From SIG589 sp045652465 (GTDB taxonomy: Bacteria > Bacillota > Clostridia > Oscillospirales > Acutalibacteraceae), in contig JAZRUI010000003.1 in assembly GCA_045652465.1 (NCBI GenBank), positions 1 to 64,000 on the forward strand: a stretch of 64,000 nt of DNA, written 5' to 3'. Under the pieces are notes generated by a model. The model had not been told where the DNA came from, did no database searches, and saw nothing but the letters and a program-made list of their open reading frames with translations. The translations under genes were made by a program, and so were the position numbers. Positions 49,848-58,355 of this stretch are shown here, one piece after another. Numbering within the stretch: the stretch's first letter is position 1; the number at the start of each line of letters is the position of its first letter.

Positions 49848-50847
49848 ACTGCTTAAAGACCTCTGCAATCTAAACGGCACTTCGGGTCGAGAGACCGAAA
49901 TTCGCGAGCGAATCATCAAGGAAATAGACGGTTTTTGCGATTGGAGAATCGACCCGCTCGGCAATATTATCGCCTTTAAAAAGGGCAAGAAAACACCCGC
50001 TGAAAAAATTATGCTCGATGCTCATATGGATGAGGTTGGCTTTATTGCAACCTATATAAACGAGCAGGGACTGATTAGTTTTTCGGCTGTTGGCGGGATT
50101 AATACTGAATGTATTCTATCGAGTCGCGTTGTTTTCGAAAACGGAACGGTTGGCGTTATCGGCAACAAGCCCGTGCATCTTCTCTCGGCTGATGCGCGCA
50201 AAAAGCTGCCCGAGGTTGATAGCCTTTATATTGATATCGGAGCAAAGGATAAGGCGGATGCCGAGGCGCATATTTCGCTCGGAGATACCGCAGTTTTTGC
50301 GCCCGATTTCCAAGAAAACGGGGACATCATAACCTCGAAAGCTATCGACGACCGCGCAGGCTGCCTTGTTTTAATCGAGCTTATAAAACAGGACAGCGAA
50401 TATGATTTTTATGCCACCTTTACGACCCAAGAAGAGGTTGGCACCCGCGGAGCGGCAACCGCCGCTTATTCGGTTGCGCCCGACTATTGCCTATGCCTTG
50501 AAACTACAACCGCCTCCGATATTGAAGGCGTTGATGGCGGCGCAAGGGTTTGCCTTATCGGAAACGGTCCCGTTATTTCGTTTATGGACCGCGGCACCCT
50601 CTATGACCGCTCGCTTTTCGATTTAGCGAAAAGCCTCGGCATTAAGCATCAAGTTAAAACCGCAGTTGCGGGAGGCAACAATTCCGCCGCTATTCATAAA
50701 TCCCGCGCAGGGGTTAAGACCCTCGCAATTTCCGCGCCCTGCCGCTATCTTCATTCGGCTTCCTGCCTTGCAAGCCGCGAAGATATCAAGGGAGTTTTAG
50801 AGCTCGCAAAGGGAATGATTTCGGCAATCGGAGGACTCACAAAATGA
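49840..50847 (+). CDS. M42-family metallo-aminopeptidase, second copy
   Basis: A 335-residue M42 peptidase: LNGTSGRE, LDAHMDEVGF, AIDDRAGC, FTTQEEVGTRGA, CLETTTASD and RYLHSASC. Sequence divergence from the preceding gene suggests a different substrate range. ATG with GGAGG upstream, overlapping the first copy by 8 bp and the next gene by 4 bp. Confidence 0.9.
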   Translation: MFELLKDLCNLNGTSGRETEIRERIIKEIDGFCDWRIDPLGNIIAFKKGKKTPAEKIMLDAHMDEVGFIATYINEQGLISFSAVGGINTECILSSRVVFENGTVGVIGNKPVHLLSADARKKLPEVDSLYIDIGAKDKADAEAHISLGDTAVFAPDFQENGDIITSKAIDDRAGCLVLIELIKQDSEYDFYATFTTQEEVGTRGAATAAYSVAPDYCLCLETTTASDIEGVDGGARVCLIGNGPVISFMDRGTLYDRSLFDLAKSLGIKHQVKTAVAGGNNSAAIHKSRAGVKTLAISAPCRYLHSASCLASREDIKGVLELAKGMISAIGGLTK

Positions 50848-51530
50848 TTAAACTCTTAACAAGGTTTGAGGGCGGCAACATAGCCGACCCCAACTACATA
50901 AAAATTGCCGCCAGCATCCGCGCTTACGGACTTGAGCGCCCCTTCCTGTTTGCTTGGAAGCAAAACGACACCCTCATTTGCCGAATCGACGGCAATATGA
51001 CCATCTATGGCGATAATTTTGACCCCGAGGAGATGCGAAGCTTTATCGCCGCGGTTGGCGCAAAAACGCTCACCTGCAGCGTTGCCGCCGCCGAAATGCT
51101 TTGCTATGAATATAAGACCTATAATGTTCTCATAAGCGAGAAGGGACTCTCGGTGCCCGCTGATTTCGAGCCCTCCTGTGATGAGGTTTATAACCTCCTT
51201 AAAGAGGGAGAGGACGGGGATATTATCCTCCCCGAGCGCACCGCGTTTATTGCCGATTTGTCCCACCGCATGCGCCACGGAACCGCGCTCGCAGCGGTTT
51301 ATAAATCCGCGGTTTGCGTTGTTCCCTTTATAGCCGACAGCGGCGCGCTTATTTGCGGCGTTGCAACCGAAAAAGGTGCTCGCGGCAGCGGTTTTGCGGG
51401 AATGTGCGTTGCGGGAACCGTTCAAAAACTTGCGCGCCCGACCTTCACGATTTGCTCGGATGAATTAGTTCCGTTTTATAAAAAATTCGGCTTTAAGGAC
51501 TTCGGCAAAAACGCTGAAATTATTTTTTAG
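50844..51530 (+). CDS. GNAT-like acetyltransferase
   Basis: A 228-residue protein. The last 90 residues have the GNAT pattern: LICGVATEKGARGSGFAGMCVAGTVQKLA as acetyl-CoA binding strand and helix, then FYKKFGFKDFG. The first 120 residues are an unrecognised domain that may hold the substrate. It overlaps the M42 gene by 4 bp and is the last gene of the murD operon. Confidence 0.72.
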   Translation: MIKLLTRFEGGNIADPNYIKIAASIRAYGLERPFLFAWKQNDTLICRIDGNMTIYGDNFDPEEMRSFIAAVGAKTLTCSVAAAEMLCYEYKTYNVLISEKGLSVPADFEPSCDEVYNLLKEGEDGDIILPERTAFIADLSHRMRHGTALAAVYKSAVCVVPFIADSGALICGVATEKGARGSGFAGMCVAGTVQKLARPTFTICSDELVPFYKKFGFKDFGKNAEIIF

Positions 51531-51537
51531 GTTTTGG

Positions 51538-51566
51538 TTGATTTTAATTTTGTTTTAATGTAATAT
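51538..51566 (+). promoter_or_regulatory. Promoter of the 51599-52270 gene
   Basis: TTGATT (51538-51543) and TAATAT (51561-51566), 17-bp spacer. Confidence 0.6.
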
Positions 51567-51598
51567 TATACTATGATGATTAGAAAGGAGGATGCATT

Positions 51599-52270
51599 GT
51601 GACAAGAATTTTTGATAGCTCGGCGCTCTCGATTTTCCCGCTATCCGATGGTATGCTTTTTGCCTATTGCCATTCGCTCGAAAACGAACGCATGACGGTT
51701 GGTTTTAAGTCTATTTCGTTTGATAACGGCGCTATGTCCAATGTCACTCCCGATTTCTTCTCGATTGCCAAGTTTGGCGCAAAATATAAATCGTTTTTAT
51801 CCTCGCTAACCAATCCCGTTACCTGCAAGGTTGCATATTTGCCCAACGGCAACCTCTTTATCGCCGATGATAAGGGCGAATGCAAGATAATCAACCGCGA
51901 TGTTTCGGTTGTTTGGAGCGGCAACCTCTCGCATAAGGACTCCCCTGTTACGGGCGTTGCGGTTGACGGAAACTCAATTTGGTGCTCTTATAAGGACAGC
52001 GGCATTTTAGTTCGCTATAACACCCGCACAATGCGCGATGAGCTTCGCCTCGGCGGCGGAAAAAACACCGTTATAACCGCCCCCAAGGGAATCTATATTG
52101 CCGATTCCTTGATGCGCGTTTGCGACCCCGTTGAGCAAAAGATTTTTGAAATCGACCTTTCTTCATATGCGATGAGCGTTTATCGCGAGTTTGATGAGCC
52201 GATTCATCAATATATTAAAATCGGTATGCGCGAAATCGTTTTGCTTGATTCGGGAATCTATCTTTTATAA
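51599..52270 (+). CDS. Uncharacterised beta-propeller-like protein
   Basis: A 223-residue soluble protein that I cannot place in a family. Repeated short strands (LPNGNLFIADDKGECKIIN, VDGNSIWCSYKDSGILVRYN, APKGIYIADSLMRVCD) look like NHL or YWTD propeller blades, but only three or four would fit. GTG start with AAAGGAGG 9 bp upstream. No signal peptide. Single-gene unit with its own promoter and terminator. Confidence 0.65.
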   Translation: MTRIFDSSALSIFPLSDGMLFAYCHSLENERMTVGFKSISFDNGAMSNVTPDFFSIAKFGAKYKSFLSSLTNPVTCKVAYLPNGNLFIADDKGECKIINRDVSVVWSGNLSHKDSPVTGVAVDGNSIWCSYKDSGILVRYNTRTMRDELRLGGGKNTVITAPKGIYIADSLMRVCDPVEQKIFEIDLSSYAMSVYREFDEPIHQYIKIGMREIVLLDSGIYLL

Positions 52271-52271
52271 C

Positions 52272-52305
52272 AAAAAACCTCCATCGTTGATGGAGGCTTT
52301 TTTTA
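52272..52305. terminator. Bidirectional intrinsic terminator
   Basis: CCTCCATC (52278-52285) pairs with GATGGAGG (52289-52296), A-run before and T7 after. Confidence 0.9.
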
Positions 52306-53382
52306 TTATCTCTTTTCGATTTCTTGAGCAACCTTTTCCGCTATTTCGCCAACGCGCTCGAAATCCATCGCGGCGATATAATGCTCTTCGAGAGCATCAT
52401 GGATTTCCTTGGCTTGGGCAATAATCTTAATTGCCTCGCGCAAAAGCTCCTCGCTTGCCCTTCGGTTAAAGCCCAAGCTTTGCTTATGCTTTGCAAGCCC
52501 CTTCATATCCATAAACCGCCTTGCATGAATGCGGCGGGTTATTCCGTCGGGATGGGTATAGCGGTTTTCGCTGACAAACGCGAGCGAAAGCGAAGGAATT
52601 AAAATATGGTCAATAACATCGGGGCTGATGGCATTATAGCAGGTTATGATTTCCTGACCCAAGCTTAATGCCTGCCTTCTTATCTCCAAAAGAAAACACT
52701 GCGAAACCGCGCCGCTCGAATCCTCAATAGCAATAACGGTTTTAAAATAGGGCGCGATGCTGTTTTTTAAAAATATCAGCCCTTTGGGGGTTATGCCCGA
52801 TAAAAAACGCTTATGCTCGCGGGCTGCGGCGCCCTTTTTCATAACCCGATGGCAGGTTTTTTGAGCCACCTTTTTTATTTTTTGCTCATCCAAAAGCGAG
52901 GCGGCAATTTTTCGGTTTTCGGCGAGAAGCTCCCCTGCTGCGGCGATATAACGCGAAGCGCGGGAATGCGCCGTTTTGTTTTGGCGGGTTAGGGCGATTA
53001 TCTCCTGCTCGCTGCCCTCAAGTGCATTATTATCAAGGCAATCAAGAAGGTTTATAACCCTCTCGCAAACGCCTGGATATTTAGGGTCAACAATATGCGG
53101 CGCGGTGCCATCCATTATAACGGTTTTTCTATCATGGAAGATAGCAGCATCGAGCGAATCGGGGTCGCTGCTGCAGGGGCAAAGCTCAACCCTTTCGCCC
53201 TTTTCGGCGAAATGCGCCGCCAATGCCTTCATCATCGAGGATTTGCCCGTTCCGGGTCCGCCCTTTATTATGTAGGCGCGCCAGCCAAGGTCGGCGCTAT
53301 AGCTATCGGCAAAAAATGAGCAAAATCCCACTGCCGAATTGGCGCCCAAAAAACTTTTGAAAAGCGTTGTTATATCAAACAT
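52306..53382 (-). CDS. P-loop ATPase of the PRK06851-like family
   Basis: A 358-residue ATP-binding protein found in Clostridia and some Bacilli. Walker A is IIKGGPGTGKSS, followed by the conserved CSSDPDSLDAAI and MDGTAPHIVDPKYPG. The middle third is helical and charged. The C-terminal half resembles the N-terminal half only weakly. Function is unknown. GGAGGAG precedes the ATG. It is convergent with the propeller-like gene. Confidence 0.78.
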   Translation of the reverse strand: MFDITTLFKSFLGANSAVGFCSFFADSYSADLGWRAYIIKGGPGTGKSSMMKALAAHFAEKGERVELCPCSSDPDSLDAAIFHDRKTVIMDGTAPHIVDPKYPGVCERVINLLDCLDNNALEGSEQEIIALTRQNKTAHSRASRYIAAAGELLAENRKIAASLLDEQKIKKVAQKTCHRVMKKGAAAREHKRFLSGITPKGLIFLKNSIAPYFKTVIAIEDSSGAVSQCFLLEIRRQALSLGQEIITCYNAISPDVIDHILIPSLSLAFVSENRYTHPDGITRRIHARRFMDMKGLAKHKQSLGFNRRASEELLREAIKIIAQAKEIHDALEEHYIAAMDFERVGEIAEKVAQEIEKR

Positions 53383-53431
53383 TTAATCACTCCTCTTCCC
53401 TTCATACTATTCGGAAATGAGGTTTTTGGTG

Positions 53432-53460
53432 TTGATTTTTAGGCTTTTTTATGTTAAAAT
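53432..53460 (+). promoter_or_regulatory. rnpB promoter
   Basis: TTGATT (53432-53437) and TAAAAT (53455-53460), 17-bp spacer; start expected 6-7 bp later, at the first base of P1. Confidence 0.75.
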
Positions 53461-53466
53461 CTTGCT

Positions 53467-53802
53467 TGCGAGCATACTAGACGGCTGCGGACACTTTTTG
53501 GTGTCTGAGGAAAGTCCGAGCATCATAAGGCAGGATAGCAGCTAACGGCTGCCGAGGGTGACCTTAAGGGAAAGTGCAACAGAGATATACCGCCTCATTT
53601 TTGAGGTAAGGGTGGAAAGGCGAGGTAAGAGCTCACCGACCGACCGGAGACGAATCGGTCCTGTAAACCCTATCCGATGCAACGCTAAATAAGGCTATAC
53701 ATTCGCCTGATGTGCCTTGAAAAGCGGCTGGAGCAGTAAAGCGATTTACTGTCGAGATAGATAGTCGTCCACGACAGAACTCGGCTTATAGGTAAGCTCG
53801 CA
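53467..53802 (+). ncRNA. rnpB: RNase P RNA, class A
   Basis: The catalytic RNA that matures tRNA 5' ends. P1 pairs TGCGAGC (53467-53473) with GCTCGCA (53796-53802). The conserved P4-forming segments are GAGGAAAGTCCGAGCATC and ACAGAACTCGGCTTATAG. CRII (AACAGAGA), CRIII (GGTAAGAGCTCACC) and the ancestral class-A loops are present. The class-A fold fits Clostridia rather than Bacilli. Confidence 0.96.
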
Positions 53803-53809
53803 TTAAAAA

Positions 53810-53840
53810 AAGCACCGATTTAATCGGTGCTTTTTTATTT
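53810..53840. terminator. Bidirectional terminator between rnpB and rodA
   Basis: AGCACCGAT pairs with ATCGGTGCT around TTA (53811-53831), with A- and T-runs. Confidence 0.9.
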
Positions 53841-54976
53841 TATATATCATGCAAATGAAGCTTTAGCGAGCTTCGGTTCATATGAACGCTCATAACAAGA
53901 CCAATTCCCGCAAAGAGGAACAAAAGCGAGGTTCCGCCCGCCGAAAATAGGGGCAATGTTACGCCGATAACCGGCAAAACCGAAAGACACATTCCGAGGT
54001 TTATTATGGTTTGACCCGCGAACATCGCGAAAACTCCGATGCAAATAAACCTGCCGAAGGGTTCGCTCGTGCTCTTGCCGATTTTTAAAATTCTAATGCA
54101 AATCGAAACCAACAAAAGCACAACAGCAAGGCAGCCGAGAACGCCGAGCTCCTCGCCTATAGAACAAAAGATAAAATCGTTATGGCCTTCGGGGATGCCA
54201 TCCTTAACTTGGGTTAGAGGACCGCGGAAAAGGCCCCTGCCGAAGAATCCGCCGTTGGCGAGCGCGATTCGACCGCGCCACTGCTGCCAGCCTGCTCCCA
54301 AAAGGTCGGCTTCAACATTGAACATATTTAGGATTCGCTCGCGATGGTCATCATTAAGCAGGAAGAAATATGCCAGCGGGGCGGCAATTATTGCCGAGCC
54401 GAATGCCGTTACCCAATACCAAACCTTGAGTCCCGCGGCGAACATCATGGATAGGAACATAAGCGCGAAGATAATGGCCGTTCCAACATCGCCCTGCACA
54501 AAGATGAGGGCTACGGGGAAGCCGCCATGCACCGCCAAAAGCAGGGCATTTTTGAGCTTGTTTATCTCGCTGCCGACATGGCCTAAATGAAGACTGAAGG
54601 TTATTATAAATCCAATCTTTAAAAGCTCGGAGGGCTGGAACGAAAATCCGCCAATCATAAGCCAAGCTTTATCATCGGTATTGCCCGGGGCATAACCGAT
54701 AAAGAAGGTTAGCAAAACGGGGATAACCGTTAAGGCGGCAATCAGCGGCCAAAATCGGGATAATCGGCGATAATCAAAGCCCGACAGGAAAATAACCACA
54801 GCCATGCCAATCAAAAGCGCAGCCGCCTGCATGAAAAAATCGCCATATGAGCCTGATGAGCGGGTTGCCGACAAAACCGCCAAGCAGCCATAGCTGCCCG
54901 CAGCAAAGCAAAGGGTTAAAAGCATTTTATCGCATTCGCGCCAATAATCGGCTATTTTAAGCCAAAGCCTACTCAT
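53840..54976 (-). CDS. rodA: SEDS-family peptidoglycan glycosyltransferase, RodA type
   Basis: A 378-residue membrane protein with about ten helices. SEDS motifs: FQPSELLKIGFII, FVQGDVGTAIIF with the catalytic-loop region, PEGHNDFIFCSIGEELG, and the C-terminal GVTLPLFSAGGTSLL. The start at 54976 has GGAGGTG upstream, which a longer frame to 55027 lacks. EGHNDFIF and the lone position favour RodA (elongation) over FtsW or SpoVE, but the choice is not certain. Confidence 0.85.
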   Translation of the reverse strand: MSRLWLKIADYWRECDKMLLTLCFAAGSYGCLAVLSATRSSGSYGDFFMQAAALLIGMAVVIFLSGFDYRRLSRFWPLIAALTVIPVLLTFFIGYAPGNTDDKAWLMIGGFSFQPSELLKIGFIITFSLHLGHVGSEINKLKNALLLAVHGGFPVALIFVQGDVGTAIIFALMFLSMMFAAGLKVWYWVTAFGSAIIAAPLAYFFLLNDDHRERILNMFNVEADLLGAGWQQWRGRIALANGGFFGRGLFRGPLTQVKDGIPEGHNDFIFCSIGEELGVLGCLAVVLLLVSICIRILKIGKSTSEPFGRFICIGVFAMFAGQTIINLGMCLSVLPVIGVTLPLFSAGGTSLLFLFAGIGLVMSVHMNRSSLKLHLHDI

Positions 54977-55082
54977 TTCGCTCACCTCCGTTTTTAACAT
55001 TATACTAAAATTTCCGCCCCTTATCAAGTGGCAGAAAACATTAAAATATATAAATATTACTCTTTTATATTAGAAAAAAGTA

Positions 55083-55091
55083 TGTTATAAT
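55083..55091 (+). promoter_or_regulatory. tsaE extended -10 promoter
   Basis: TGT followed directly by TATAAT (55086-55091); the -35 region is AT-rich without a clear hexamer. Confidence 0.5.
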
Positions 55092-55122
55092 ATTTGTGTA
55101 TGTTAAGAAGGGAGGCAGGTTT

Positions 55123-55548
55123 ATGGAATATATTGCAAAAAGCGCCGCCGAAACCGAGGCTTTCGCCAAGGTTTTAGCAGGAAAATTAAGCCGCGGCACG
55201 GTTATTGCCTTTTTAGGCGATTTGGGCGCGGGGAAAACCTGTTTTACCCATGGACTTTGCGAGGGACTCGAATATGAGGGCGAGGTTTCCTCCCCCACCT
55301 TCGCAATCGTTAATGTTTATGAAGGCGGCAAGATGCCCATTTACCATTTCGATATGTATCGCATAAGCGGCTGGGATGATTTGGAAACAACAGGTTATTT
55401 CGAATACACCGAGCGCGGCGACGGCATAACGGTTGTTGAATGGAGCGAGAATATCTATTCCGCCCTCCCGAAGGACACCCTTTTTATTAAAATCGAAAAG
55501 CTGGATGAAAACATCCGCAGGATTATTTTGAGCGGAGGTGCATTCTGA
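55123..55548 (+). CDS. tsaE: tRNA t6A synthesis ATPase TsaE
   Basis: A 141-residue P-loop protein for N6-threonylcarbamoyladenosine formation at tRNA position 37, together with TsaB, TsaC and TsaD. Motifs: LGDLGAGKTCFTHGL, VSSPTFAIVNVYEG and YHFDMYRI. ATG at 55123 with GGGAGG upstream. It directly precedes tsaB. Confidence 0.95.
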   Translation: MEYIAKSAAETEAFAKVLAGKLSRGTVIAFLGDLGAGKTCFTHGLCEGLEYEGEVSSPTFAIVNVYEGGKMPIYHFDMYRISGWDDLETTGYFEYTERGDGITVVEWSENIYSALPKDTLFIKIEKLDENIRRIILSGGAF

Positions 55549-55549
55549 A

Positions 55550-56236
55550 ATGAAGCTTTTAGCGTTTGAATGCTCGGCAAAGGCGGCATCCTGCGCCGTT
55601 TTAGAGGATGGGAAAATTTTAGGCTCGGCATTCAGCAATGTGCCGCTAACCCATTCGCAAACCTTAATGCCGATGATGCAAAATGTTTTATCCTCCATAA
55701 AGCTCACACCTGCCGACATCGATGGATTTGCAGTTGCCGCGGGCCCCGGCTCGTTCACGGGAATTCGAATCGGCATCAGCGCGGTTAAGGGCTTGGCGGC
55801 GGCAAAAAAACTCCCCTGCTACCCTGTTTCAACGCTGCTCGCTATGGCGCATATGTTTTCATATGAAAACGCCTTTATTTGCCCCGTTATGGATGCTCGC
55901 TGCGAGCAGGTTTATAACGCTCTCTTTAGAGCAAGCGCGGGAAGAATCGAACGCCTTTGCGAGGATAGAGCGCTTTCTCTCGATGAACTCGCAACCGAGC
56001 TTTCGGGAATCGAGCGCAAGGTTATTTTAGTTGGCGATGGCGCCCATTTAATTAAAGAGAGAATCTCTTCCCCCAATGTTGTTTTAGCGCCCGAACACCA
56101 AAGATACCAAAACGCCATAGGCGTTGGTTTTGCGGCGGCGGAATGCTCCGCGGTTTCTCCCGAGGAACTCGGCGCTTATTATTTAAGGCTTCCCCAAGCC
56201 GAAAGAGAATTAAAGAAAAGGAGCGAATCTTTATGA
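55550..56236 (+). CDS. tsaB: tRNA t6A synthesis protein TsaB
   Basis: A 228-residue ASKHA-fold partner of TsaD. LLAFECSAKAASCAVL, THSQTLMPMMQ, and AAGPGSFTGIRIGISAVKGLA are typical. ATG at 55550 has GCGGAGGTG 10 bp upstream; a GTG at 55538 is part of that site. It is 1 bp after tsaE and its stop overlaps rpiB. tsaD is not in the window. Confidence 0.95.
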   Translation: MKLLAFECSAKAASCAVLEDGKILGSAFSNVPLTHSQTLMPMMQNVLSSIKLTPADIDGFAVAAGPGSFTGIRIGISAVKGLAAAKKLPCYPVSTLLAMAHMFSYENAFICPVMDARCEQVYNALFRASAGRIERLCEDRALSLDELATELSGIERKVILVGDGAHLIKERISSPNVVLAPEHQRYQNAIGVGFAAAECSAVSPEELGAYYLRLPQAERELKKRSESL

Positions 56237-56667
56237 TAGCTATTGGATGTGACCACGGTGGTCTTGAACTCAAAAATGCCATTGTTGAACATATAAAGGC
56301 AAAGGGCATCTCGGTTAATGATTTGGGAATTTATGAAAATCATTCGATTGATTATCCCGATGTTGCGAAGCCCGTTTGCGAAGAGGTTCAAAAGGGCGAT
56401 GCCGAAAAGGCAATTTTGGTTTGCGGAACAGGAATCGGAATGTCGATCGCCGCTAACAAAATGAAGGGCATCCGCGCGGCTGTTTGCTCCGACCATTTCT
56501 CGGTTAAATACACCCGCCTCCATAACAACACCAATGTTCTATGCTTGGGCGGCAGAGTTTTGGGCACAGGGCTTGCGCTCGAACTCGTTGATATTTTCTT
56601 GGAAACTCCGTTTGAGGGCGGTCGCCATCAAACAAGAATTGATAAAATTGCAGTTTTAGAAAGGTAG
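56233..56667 (+). CDS. rpiB: Ribose-5-phosphate isomerase B
   Basis: A 144-residue RpiB/LacAB-family isomerase. IAIGCDHGGLELKNAI, the Cys loop VCGTGIGMSIAANK, and SVKYTRLHNNTNVLCLGGR are present, including the catalytic Cys and phosphate-binding Arg/His. ATG at 56233 overlaps the tsaB stop by 4 bp. Confidence 0.95.
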   Translation: MIAIGCDHGGLELKNAIVEHIKAKGISVNDLGIYENHSIDYPDVAKPVCEEVQKGDAEKAILVCGTGIGMSIAANKMKGIRAAVCSDHFSVKYTRLHNNTNVLCLGGRVLGTGLALELVDIFLETPFEGGRHQTRIDKIAVLER

Positions 56668-56677
56668 AGGAATTATT

Positions 56678-56947
56678 ATGAAGGCTGTTATCAGCGTTAT
56701 AGGTAAAGATAAGGTTGGCATTCTCGCTTCCGTTTCGGCAAAATGCGCCGAATACAATGTTAACATCGAGGATGTTTCGCAAACCGTTTTGCAGGATTTG
56801 TTCACGATGATTATGCTGCTCGACATCAGCGCCGTTTCGGTTCCCTTCGGCGATTTCGCTGAACTTATGAAGGATTTCGGCGGAGAAATAGGAATGGAAA
56901 TCCGCGTTATGCACGAGGATATTTTCAATTCGATGCATAGAATATAG
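56678..56947 (+). CDS. ACT-domain protein (UPF0237)
   Basis: An 89-residue single ACT domain: MKAVISVIGKDKVGILASVSAKCAEYNVNIEDVSQTVLQDLFTMIML. Members of UPF0237 nearly always precede a UPF0210/PFL gene, as here (10 bp gap). It presumably binds a small ligand and regulates its partner; the ligand is unknown. Confidence 0.93.
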   Translation: MKAVISVIGKDKVGILASVSAKCAEYNVNIEDVSQTVLQDLFTMIMLLDISAVSVPFGDFAELMKDFGGEIGMEIRVMHEDIFNSMHRI

Positions 56948-56957
56948 AGGGCATAAA

Positions 56958-58316
56958 ATGATTAACACCAAAGAAATTTTAGAAACCATACATATGATTT
57001 CGGAGGAAAACCTCGATATTCGAACAGTTACTATGGGCATCTCGCTCTTGGACTGCACCGATAAGGATATCGATGTTGCCTGCGAAAAGGTTTATGATAA
57101 AATAACCCGCTATGCTAAAAATTTGGTTAGCGTTTGCGAGGGCATTGAAAAGGAATATGGCATTCCGATTATCAACAAGCGCATTTCGGTTACCCCGATT
57201 GCCATTGTTGCCGCCCCCTGCGAATCTAAAGAAACCTATAAATTCGCCTATGCGCTCGAGCGCGCCGCAAGAGCAACGGGCGTTAACTTCATCGGCGGAT
57301 ATTCGGCACTGGTTCAAAAGGGCTTTGCCCCCGGCGACCGCGAGCTGATAGCAAGCATTCCCCGCGCGCTTGCCGAAACCGAGCATATTTGCGCTTCGGT
57401 TAACATCGGCTCCACCAAGGCAGGAATTAACCTGGATGCCGTTGCTCTTATGGGCAATATTATTAAAGAAGCAGCTGAACTGACAAAGGATAACGGCTGC
57501 ATTGGTCCTGCCAAGCTCGTTGTGCTTTGCAACGCTCCTGATGATAACCCCTTTATGGCGGGCGCATTCCATGGCGTTGGCGAGCCCGACTGCGTTATTA
57601 ATGTTGGCGTTTCGGGTCCCGGCGTTGTTAGAGCCGCGCTCCAAAAGAGCGAGGGTCTCAACATAACCGAGGTTGCCGATTTAATTAAGCGCACCGCGTT
57701 TAAGATTACCCGTATGGGTCAGCTGGTTGGAACGCTTGCGGGCGAGCGTCTTGGCGTTCCGTTCGGAATTGTTGACCTTTCCTTGGCTCCTACCCCCGCA
57801 GTTGGCGACTCGGTTGCACACATATTAGAAGAAATCGGACTTGAACAGTGCGGCGCCTGCGGAACAACCGCAACGCTTGCGATGCTCAACGACTCGGTTA
57901 AGAAGGGCGGCGTTATGGCGTCCTCCAAAATCGGCGGACTCTCGGGCGCGTTCATCCCCGTTACCGAGGATGCCGGCATGATTGCGGCGGCTGAAAGCGG
58001 CAATCTTATTATCGAAAAGCTCGAGGCTATGACCGCGGTTTGCTCGGTTGGTCTTGATATGATTAACATCCCCGGAGATACTCCCCCCGAGGTTATCTCG
58101 GCCATTATCGCCGATGAGGCGGCTATTGGTATGGTTAACTCCAAGACAACCGCCGTTCGCGTTATCCCCGCTATCGGCAAAACGGTTGGCGACCGCCTTT
58201 CCTTCGGCGGACTTTTGGGCGAAGGCCCCGTTATGAGGGTTAACACCTCCTCGCCGCTCAAGTTTATCTCCCGCGGCGGTCAAATCCCCGCCCCCATGCA
58301 AAGCCTTAAAAACTAA
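56958..58316 (+). CDS. PFL-family protein (UPF0210/DUF711)
   Basis: A 452-residue protein of the DUF711 family, structurally related to pyruvate formate-lyase but without a known reaction. MINTKEILETIHMISEENLDIRTVTMGISLLDC, FIGGYSALVQKG, CGTTATLAMLNDSVKKGG and SRGGQIPAPMQSLKN (a Gly-containing C-terminal stretch) are conserved. It is the last gene of tsaE-tsaB-rpiB-ACT-PFL. Confidence 0.93.
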   Translation: MINTKEILETIHMISEENLDIRTVTMGISLLDCTDKDIDVACEKVYDKITRYAKNLVSVCEGIEKEYGIPIINKRISVTPIAIVAAPCESKETYKFAYALERAARATGVNFIGGYSALVQKGFAPGDRELIASIPRALAETEHICASVNIGSTKAGINLDAVALMGNIIKEAAELTKDNGCIGPAKLVVLCNAPDDNPFMAGAFHGVGEPDCVINVGVSGPGVVRAALQKSEGLNITEVADLIKRTAFKITRMGQLVGTLAGERLGVPFGIVDLSLAPTPAVGDSVAHILEEIGLEQCGACGTTATLAMLNDSVKKGGVMASSKIGGLSGAFIPVTEDAGMIAAAESGNLIIEKLEAMTAVCSVGLDMINIPGDTPPEVISAIIADEAAIGMVNSKTTAVRVIPAIGKTVGDRLSFGGLLGEGPVMRVNTSSPLKFISRGGQIPAPMQSLKN

Positions 58317-58318
58317 TA

Positions 58319-58355
58319 AAAAAAGACCGATGGTTTTCCATCGGTCTTTTTTATT
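58319..58355. terminator. Bidirectional intrinsic terminator
   Basis: AAAGACCGATGG pairs with CCATCGGTCTTT around TTTT, with A- and T-runs. Confidence 0.9.
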